Both the position numbers and the translations under genes were made by a program. Under the pieces are notes generated by a model, which searched no databases, was not told where the DNA came from, and worked only from the letters and a program-made list of their open reading frames with translations. Shown here piece after piece: positions 6,186 to 9,968 of a stretch of 9,968 nucleotides of DNA. Origin of the DNA: Dehalococcoidia bacterium (GTDB taxonomy: Bacteria > Chloroflexota > Dehalococcoidia > DSTF01 > JALHUB01); NCBI GenBank assembly GCA_022865685.1, contig JALHUB010000031.1, forward strand, positions 1 through 9,968, read 5' to 3'. The first letter of the stretch is position 1. Each line of letters opens with the position of its first letter.

Positions 6186-6194
6186 AGTGTAGCA
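6186..6194 (-). promoter_or_regulatory. Extended -10 promoter element of the uracil-DNA glycosylase gene
   Basis: TGCTACACT on the minus strand is an extended -10 (TG, one base, then TACACT). Its end at 6186 places the transcription start at about 6180-6179, the first base of the GTG start codon. No convincing -35 is visible, as is common with extended -10 promoters. Confidence 0.4.
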
Positions 6195-6321
6195 TCTCGA
6201 ACGGTTTTTTCATCACGTCATTTTCATGCCGATGCCCGTCCAACTCACGCGCTCTTCACGTCGCTCGGTGACAATGCAACAAGCAGTGACAAACGCTTTG
6301 GCCGTTACGCTCGACATGGAT

Positions 6322-6399
6322 TAAGACCAGCCATAGAGAGCCGGCCGGTCGGGCGACGGTGGGGTTGACAAACGGCGGCCCGGCACTATGCTGGTCTTA
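6322..6399. repeat. Inverted repeat flanking a promoter
   Basis: TAAGACCAGC at 6322-6331 is repeated in exact inverse as GCTGGTCTTA at 6390-6399. Allowing one extra C, pairing extends to CATAG and CTAT, about 14 bp in all. The left arm is upstream of the -35; the right arm overlaps the -10 and the predicted transcription start. A two-site operator is one reading; chance or a small element end are others. Confidence 0.5.
6365..6392 (+). promoter_or_regulatory. Sigma70-type promoter of the oxidoreductase-thioredoxin operon
   Basis: A perfect TTGACA (6365-6370) is followed by a 16-base spacer and TATGCT (6387-6392). Transcription should start at about 6399, giving a leader of roughly 97 bases before the ATG at 6496. 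Confidence 0.65.
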
Positions 6400-6400
6400 G

Positions 6401-6431
6401 GGGAGACGTGCGAGACTCCTCGCCGTCTCCC
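6401..6431 (+). promoter_or_regulatory. Large hairpin at the 5' end of the leader
   Basis: GGGAGACG pairs with CGTCTCCC, and inside it, after one bulged T, GCGAG pairs with CTCGC around an ACTC loop: 13 pairs in total. It starts within a few bases of the predicted transcription start and is followed by GTCTTATTG, too poor in T for a confident terminator. It may stabilise the message 5' end or act as an attenuator or protein-binding site. Confidence 0.55.
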
Positions 6432-6495
6432 GTCTTATTGTGGCGCAGAGCGGAGCGTCGGCCGGCGGCAATGAGGCTTAAAAGGAGGTGCGGGA

Positions 6496-6894
6496 ATGAG
6501 CGTTCAACTGTCGGAGAGGGCTCAGATGCTCATCCGGGCGAAGAACCTCGGCAATATCGCTACCCTGATGCCCGACGGCTCGCCGCACGTCGTGCCCGTT
6601 TGGGTCGACCTCGATGGCGACGACATCTTGGTCAACACCGCTGAAGGGCGCCAGAAGCTGAAGAACGTCCGTCGCGACCCGCGCGTGGCGCTTGACGTGG
6701 TGAACAGCGAGAACCCGTATGAGATGGTGACCCTGCGCGGACACGTTGTCGAGGTGACCAGCGAGGGTGCCGACGCTCACATCGACAAGTTGGCGAACAA
6801 GTACCTCGGGCGGGACCGCTACCCGTTTCGACAGCCCGGCGAGCAACGCGTCATCATACGCATCGAGCCTGAGAGGGTGAGCGACTACCGCTGA
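6496..6894 (+). CDS. PPOX-class (probably F420-dependent) oxidoreductase
   Basis: This 132-residue protein is a split-barrel flavin- or F420-binding enzyme of the pyridoxamine 5'-phosphate oxidase-like superfamily. The pattern LGNIATLMPDGSPHVVPVWVDLDGDDILVNT (about 18-48), then GRQKLKNVRRDPRVALDVV and a C-terminal ending RVIIRIEPERVSDYR, is typical of the short Rv1155-like F420-dependent group (FDOR-B). Such enzymes bind the deazaflavin F420 as a hydride carrier and reduce varied small substrates; a heme- or FMN-binding relative cannot be excluded by sequence alone. The start is clear, with AAAAGGAGG 7 bases upstream of the ATG. It is the first gene after a strong promoter and is followed after 29 bases by the thioredoxin-domain gene, so the two probably form an operon. 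Confidence 0.85.
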   Translation: MSVQLSERAQMLIRAKNLGNIATLMPDGSPHVVPVWVDLDGDDILVNTAEGRQKLKNVRRDPRVALDVVNSENPYEMVTLRGHVVEVTSEGADAHIDKLANKYLGRDRYPFRQPGEQRVIIRIEPERVSDYR

Positions 6895-6923
6895 CCGGCG
6901 GCTGCGGCTTTCGAGGCGCGAGA

Positions 6924-9011
6924 ATGCTGAACAGACTGGCGAACGAGACGAGCCCCTATCTCCTTCAGCACAAGGACAACCCTGTTGACTGGTACCCCTG
7001 GGGCGAGGAGGCGTTCGCCCGCGCCCGCACCGGGGACAAGCCGGTGTTTCTCAGCGTCGGCTACTCCTCCTGTCACTGGTGCCACGTGATGGAGAAGGAG
7101 TCGTTCGAGGACCCGGAGATAGCGGCGCTGCTCAACGAGAACTTCGTGAGCGTAAAGGTGGACCGCGAGGAGCGGCCGGACGTCGATGCGATCTACATGC
7201 GGGCCGTCCAGGGCATGACGGGCCAGGGCGGCTGGCCGATGTCCGTCTTCCTGACGCCCGACGGCGAGCCCTTCTACGCCGGCACCTACTTCCCGCCGAG
7301 ACGGCAGAGCGGAATGCCCTCCTTTCGCGATATCCTGGCTGCTGTCCTCGAAGCGTATCGCGAGCGTCGCGACGACGTGCGAGCGGCGGGCGACAAGGTG
7401 GTCGCCTACCTGGAGAGCCAGAACCGGCCGGCCGTCGCAGCGCACGAACTATCGGCGGGCGTCATGAATGCCGCTTACCGCGCGCTGGCGGCCACCTTCG
7501 ACGCCGAGCACGGCGGTTTCGGGTCCGCGCCGAAGTTCCCTCAGCCGCTGGTGGACGAGTTCCTCCTTCACTACTGGCATCGCATGGGCGAGGTGCGGGC
7601 CATCGCGATGGCGGAGATCACGGCTAACATGATGGCCCGCGGCGGAATCTACGATCAGCTCGGCGGCGGCTTCCACCGCTACGCGACCGACCCTGCGTGG
7701 CAGATTCCCCACTTCGAGAAGATGCTCTATGACAACGCCCTACTCGGCACGCTCAATCTGCACATGTGGCAGGCGACCGGCAAGGACCTATTCCGCCGCG
7801 TGACGGAGGAGACCCTGGCCTACGTCGAGAGGGAGATGCTCCACCCCAGCGGCGCCTTCTACTCGTCGCAGGATGCGGACAGCGAGGGCGAGGAGGGTAA
7901 GTTCTTCGTTTGGGACGCGGCAGAGGTGGACCGGCTGCTGCGGCCGGAGCTGAGCCGTGTCGCCCGGGCCTACTATGCGATAACCGACGAAGGCAACTTC
8001 GAGGGTCGCAACGTCCTGTCGACTCCTCTGGCGGACGAGGAGGTTGCGGGGCGACTCGACCTGCCCGTTGAGGAACTGCGAGAGGCGCTGCGGGAGGTGC
8101 GAACACGGCTGTGGGAGGCGCGGGAGAAGCGGGTGCGGCCGAATACCGATGACAAGGCAATCACGTCGTGGAATGCGCTCATGCTGAAGGCGTTTGCCGA
8201 GGCGGGATCGGCGCTGCCCAATCGCGCCTTCGTCCGCGTGGCGGAGCGCAACGCCGAGTTCATCGTCGGCTCACTGCTCAGCGACGGACGCCTATCACAC
8301 ACGTGGAGGGCGTCGGACGGCGGCGGCCGGGCGAAGATCGACGGCTATCTTGAGGACTACGCCTGCGTGGTCGATGGTCTGCTGACGCTATATGAGGCGA
8401 CGTTCGACTATCGCTGGGTGACGCAGGCCGTCGAGTTCGCCGGGCGCATGATCGACCTCTTCTGGGACGCGGAAGAGGAGGCGTTCTTTGACACGGCGGG
8501 CCATGCCGACCGGCAGGCAGGCGACCGCAAGCTTCTCGTCGTGCGGCCGCGCAACGTGTTCGACAGCTCGTATCCATCGGGCGCCTCGACTGCCGCGCTG
8601 GCGCTCCTCAGACTGGCGGTCTTCACCGGCGAGAAGGAGTTCGAGCGCTACGCTGTAAGGTCGCTGCTTTCGGTCTACGGGCTCATGGGGAGCGTGCCCT
8701 CGGCCGTACCGCGATGGCTGGCGGCGCTGGATTTCCACCTTTCGAAGGTAAAGGAGATCGTCGTCATCGGGCCGCGGGAGGACCCCGCAACGCAGCGCCT
8801 GCTCGGCGTCGTCTACGACCGCTATCTGCCGAACAAGGTGGTTGCCGGGGCCGAAACGCCGCCCGAGAAGCCGCCTTCTCCGCTGCTGGAGGGCAGAATC
8901 CCCATCGGCGGGCAGCCGACAGCCTATGTCTGCGAAGACTATCGCTGCACGCTTCCCTCTACTGAACCGGAGGGCCTCGCCGCGCAATTGGGCTTCAGGG
9001 TGCGGAGTTAG
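6924..9011 (+). CDS. Thioredoxin-domain protein of the YyaL/SPATA20 (DUF255) family
   Basis: A 695-residue, full-length member of a widespread family of unclear function. The N-terminal 160 residues are a thioredoxin-like domain: NRLANETSPYLLQHKDNPVDWYPW (3-26) is the family signature, and C50-H-W-C53 in GYSSCHWCHVM is the redox-type CxxC, followed by VKVDREERPDVDAIYM and GGWPMSVFLTPDGEPFYAGTYFPP. The rest is an alpha-helical toroid like that of six-hairpin glycosidases, with FGSAPKFPQP, GGGFHRYATDPAWQIPHFEKMLYDNA, YSSQDADSEGEEGKFFVW and DDKAITSWNALML. The C terminus has AYVCEDYRC. No signal peptide is seen, so it is probably cytoplasmic. The ATG at 6924 precedes the conserved N terminus directly; GAGG lies about 10 bases upstream. 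The substrate and partner are unknown. Confidence 0.92.
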   Translation: MLNRLANETSPYLLQHKDNPVDWYPWGEEAFARARTGDKPVFLSVGYSSCHWCHVMEKESFEDPEIAALLNENFVSVKVDREERPDVDAIYMRAVQGMTGQGGWPMSVFLTPDGEPFYAGTYFPPRRQSGMPSFRDILAAVLEAYRERRDDVRAAGDKVVAYLESQNRPAVAAHELSAGVMNAAYRALAATFDAEHGGFGSAPKFPQPLVDEFLLHYWHRMGEVRAIAMAEITANMMARGGIYDQLGGGFHRYATDPAWQIPHFEKMLYDNALLGTLNLHMWQATGKDLFRRVTEETLAYVEREMLHPSGAFYSSQDADSEGEEGKFFVWDAAEVDRLLRPELSRVARAYYAITDEGNFEGRNVLSTPLADEEVAGRLDLPVEELREALREVRTRLWEAREKRVRPNTDDKAITSWNALMLKAFAEAGSALPNRAFVRVAERNAEFIVGSLLSDGRLSHTWRASDGGGRAKIDGYLEDYACVVDGLLTLYEATFDYRWVTQAVEFAGRMIDLFWDAEEEAFFDTAGHADRQAGDRKLLVVRPRNVFDSSYPSGASTAALALLRLAVFTGEKEFERYAVRSLLSVYGLMGSVPSAVPRWLAALDFHLSKVKEIVVIGPREDPATQRLLGVVYDRYLPNKVVAGAETPPEKPPSPLLEGRIPIGGQPTAYVCEDYRCTLPSTEPEGLAAQLGFRVRS

Positions 9012-9082
9012 CAGGGCTGCTGAAAAGGGTCCGTGCGGTGCCCGTCGGCGGGCGGGCCTTCGGATCTACCTGCGAGTTGAAC

Positions 9083-9104
9083 GCCGAGACTGGAAAGTCT
9101 CGGC
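9083..9104 (+). terminator. Hairpin between convergent genes, probable terminator
   Basis: GCCGAGACT and AGTCTCGGC form a perfect 9-bp stem around a GGAA loop. On the plus strand it is followed by TACGTGTTTGTT, moderately T-rich, so it should end the thioredoxin-domain operon. It abuts the stop codon of the convergent hydrolase gene and could serve both strands, although the minus side lacks a T-run. Confidence 0.55.
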
Positions 9105-9928
9105 TACGTGTTTGTTGACGTGCGGCTGAGCCGGTTCGCCTCCAGGTGCCGCCGCAGCGCCCGGTTGAAGAGCTCCGGCCTCTCCCACTGCGGCGAGTGC
9201 GAAGCCTCCGGGATAACCTCCAGCGACGCGTTCGGTAGTAGCTCCGCGAGGCGGCGAGACGCTTCGACGAGGGCGGGCGCGTCGAGGTCGCCCCAAATCA
9301 CGAGCGTCGGCGTGGTAATCGATGTTGCGCGCTCGGCAGCGCCCTCCCAGTCGACAAGGCCGTGCGCGGCGCCGATGAAGGCGTCGGCGGACATGCGTGC
9401 CAGGCGTTCGTCCACCTCTCGTAGTCGCTCCGGCGGCATGTGCGGCGGAGTCCACGGCAGATCGAGCGCCGCGGCTGCGGCCATACCTTCCGTCCGGGCG
9501 AGGTGCAGCCGCTTCGCGCGGAACTCAAACATCTCGTCGTTCGCCGGCAGGTCAAACTTGAGGGCGGTATCCTCCAGCGTCAGCGACAGCAGCCTCTGCG
9601 GCGAGCGCAGGGCGATCTCCTGGACGATGGCGCCGCCCATGGAGTGACCGGCCAGGTGGTATCGCGCGAAGCCCGCCTCGTCGATCAGCGCCTCGATGTC
9701 GGCCGTCATGAGGGCGATAGTGTAGGCGTGACGGTCCACAGGCGCCTCGGAGCGGCCGTGTCCGCGCAGGTCCATGACGAGTACGCGGTAGTCGCGGGCG
9801 AACTCCGCTATCTGCAGCCGCCAGTCCGTGATGTCGCCGGTGTAGCCGTGGACGAAGACCAGCGGGTCGCCGGCGTCGCCGTGGCGCTCGTAGTAGAGCC
9901 TGACGCCGCTGACGGACGCAAAGGGCAT
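9104..9928 (-). CDS. Alpha/beta-fold hydrolase
   Basis: This 274-residue cytoplasmic enzyme belongs to the alpha/beta hydrolase fold. The oxyanion-hole motif is VFVHGYTG (24-31), the nucleophile elbow is GHSMGG (94-99) with Ser96, the acid is probably Asp216 in WGDLDAPA, and the base is His244 in EASHSPQWERPELF. DLRGHGRSEAP (53-63) is the usual strand 4 region. A helical cap of about residues 125-200 separates the core halves. This places it with esterases, lactonases and C-C bond hydrolases of the 3-oxoadipate enol-lactonase/MhpC type, but the substrate cannot be read from sequence. The ATG at 9928 is preceded by GGAGG about 7 bases upstream. It converges on the thioredoxin-domain gene. Confidence 0.9.
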   Translation of the reverse strand: MPFASVSGVRLYYERHGDAGDPLVFVHGYTGDITDWRLQIAEFARDYRVLVMDLRGHGRSEAPVDRHAYTIALMTADIEALIDEAGFARYHLAGHSMGGAIVQEIALRSPQRLLSLTLEDTALKFDLPANDEMFEFRAKRLHLARTEGMAAAAALDLPWTPPHMPPERLREVDERLARMSADAFIGAAHGLVDWEGAAERATSITTPTLVIWGDLDAPALVEASRRLAELLPNASLEVIPEASHSPQWERPELFNRALRRHLEANRLSRTSTNT

Positions 9929-9962
9929 GGTATTCCTCCGAGATCGATGCGAGCCTTCGCCA

Positions 9963-9968
9963 ATTCTA
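9963..9968 (-). promoter_or_regulatory. Possible -10 element of the hydrolase gene at the window edge
   Basis: TAGAAT on the minus strand matches TATAAT in 5 of 6 bases and would start transcription near 9956, about 28 bases before the ATG. The -35 lies outside the window, so this is tentative. Confidence 0.3.

Larger units (their letters stand above)
6180..6495. other. Intergenic region between divergent genes (316 bases)
   Basis: No protein-coding gene is supported here. From left to right it holds the -10 element of the leftward glycosylase gene, about 120 bases with nothing recognised, a 10-bp inverted repeat (arms at 6322-6331 and 6390-6399), the promoter of the rightward oxidoreductase gene, a large leader hairpin (6401-6431), and an AAAAGGAGG ribosome binding site (6480-6488). 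Confidence 0.7.

Noticed and set aside
9040..9053. Small hairpin GCCCG-TCGG-CGGGC after the thioredoxin-domain gene
   Set aside because: Only five pairs and no T-run; the longer hairpin at 9083-9104 is a better terminator candidate.
1..9968. CRISPR arrays, insertion sequences, tRNA or rRNA genes
   Set aside because: No direct repeat arrays, transposase-like proteins, element ends with duplications, or tRNA/rRNA-like segments were seen on either strand.

Overview
The window is a GC-rich, gene-dense stretch of bacterial chromosome. It has short intergenic gaps, strong AAGGAGG-type ribosome binding sites and ordinary sigma70-like promoters. There are no mobile elements, CRISPR arrays, tRNA or rRNA genes. 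A PPOX-type (probably F420-dependent) oxidoreductase, DnaE2, a family 5 uracil-DNA glycosylase and a selenoprotein together suggest Chloroflexota (Dehalococcoidia or Thermomicrobia-like), with an actinobacterial-type lineage as alternative. This placement is inference from gene content and base composition.

Layout. At 1-1358 (+) is the C-terminal half of the error-prone polymerase DnaE2, cut by the window edge. Converging on it is a minus-strand cluster, read from 4073 down to 1368: a nitroreductase with an N-terminal two-cluster ferredoxin domain (4073-3057), a MerB-like organometallic lyase (2924-2217), and a MaoC-like hotdog protein (2168-1368). Divergent from the cluster is an S51/cyanophycinase-like protein fused to a cysteinyl-tRNA synthetase-like tail (4233-5486, +). 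It converges on a family 5 uracil-DNA glycosylase (6179-5493, -). After a 316-base intergenic region with a good promoter and a large leader hairpin come a PPOX-class oxidoreductase (6496-6894, +) and a YyaL/SPATA20-type thioredoxin-domain protein (6924-9011, +), probably one operon. These converge on an alpha/beta hydrolase (9928-9104, -).

Main discovery. The MerB-like gene looks broken by two in-frame TGA codons. These TGAs fall exactly where MerB has its two catalytic cysteines (Cys96 and Cys159 in the E. coli plasmid enzyme). Each is followed at the right distance by a stem-loop with GGU in its apical loop, as expected of bacterial SECIS elements. I read it as a 235-residue selenoprotein with selenocysteine at both catalytic positions (U92 and U157). 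A standard gene caller would report two unrelated fragments, or an antisense ORF, and miss it.

How the genes fit together. The minus-strand cluster pairs an iron-sulfur flavoenzyme with a putative carbon-metal bond lyase, so a reductive or detoxifying role toward an organometal or similar substrate is possible, but this is inference. DnaE2 and the uracil-DNA glycosylase both belong to DNA damage tolerance or repair but lie in separate transcription units. The remaining genes look like general metabolism or housekeeping.
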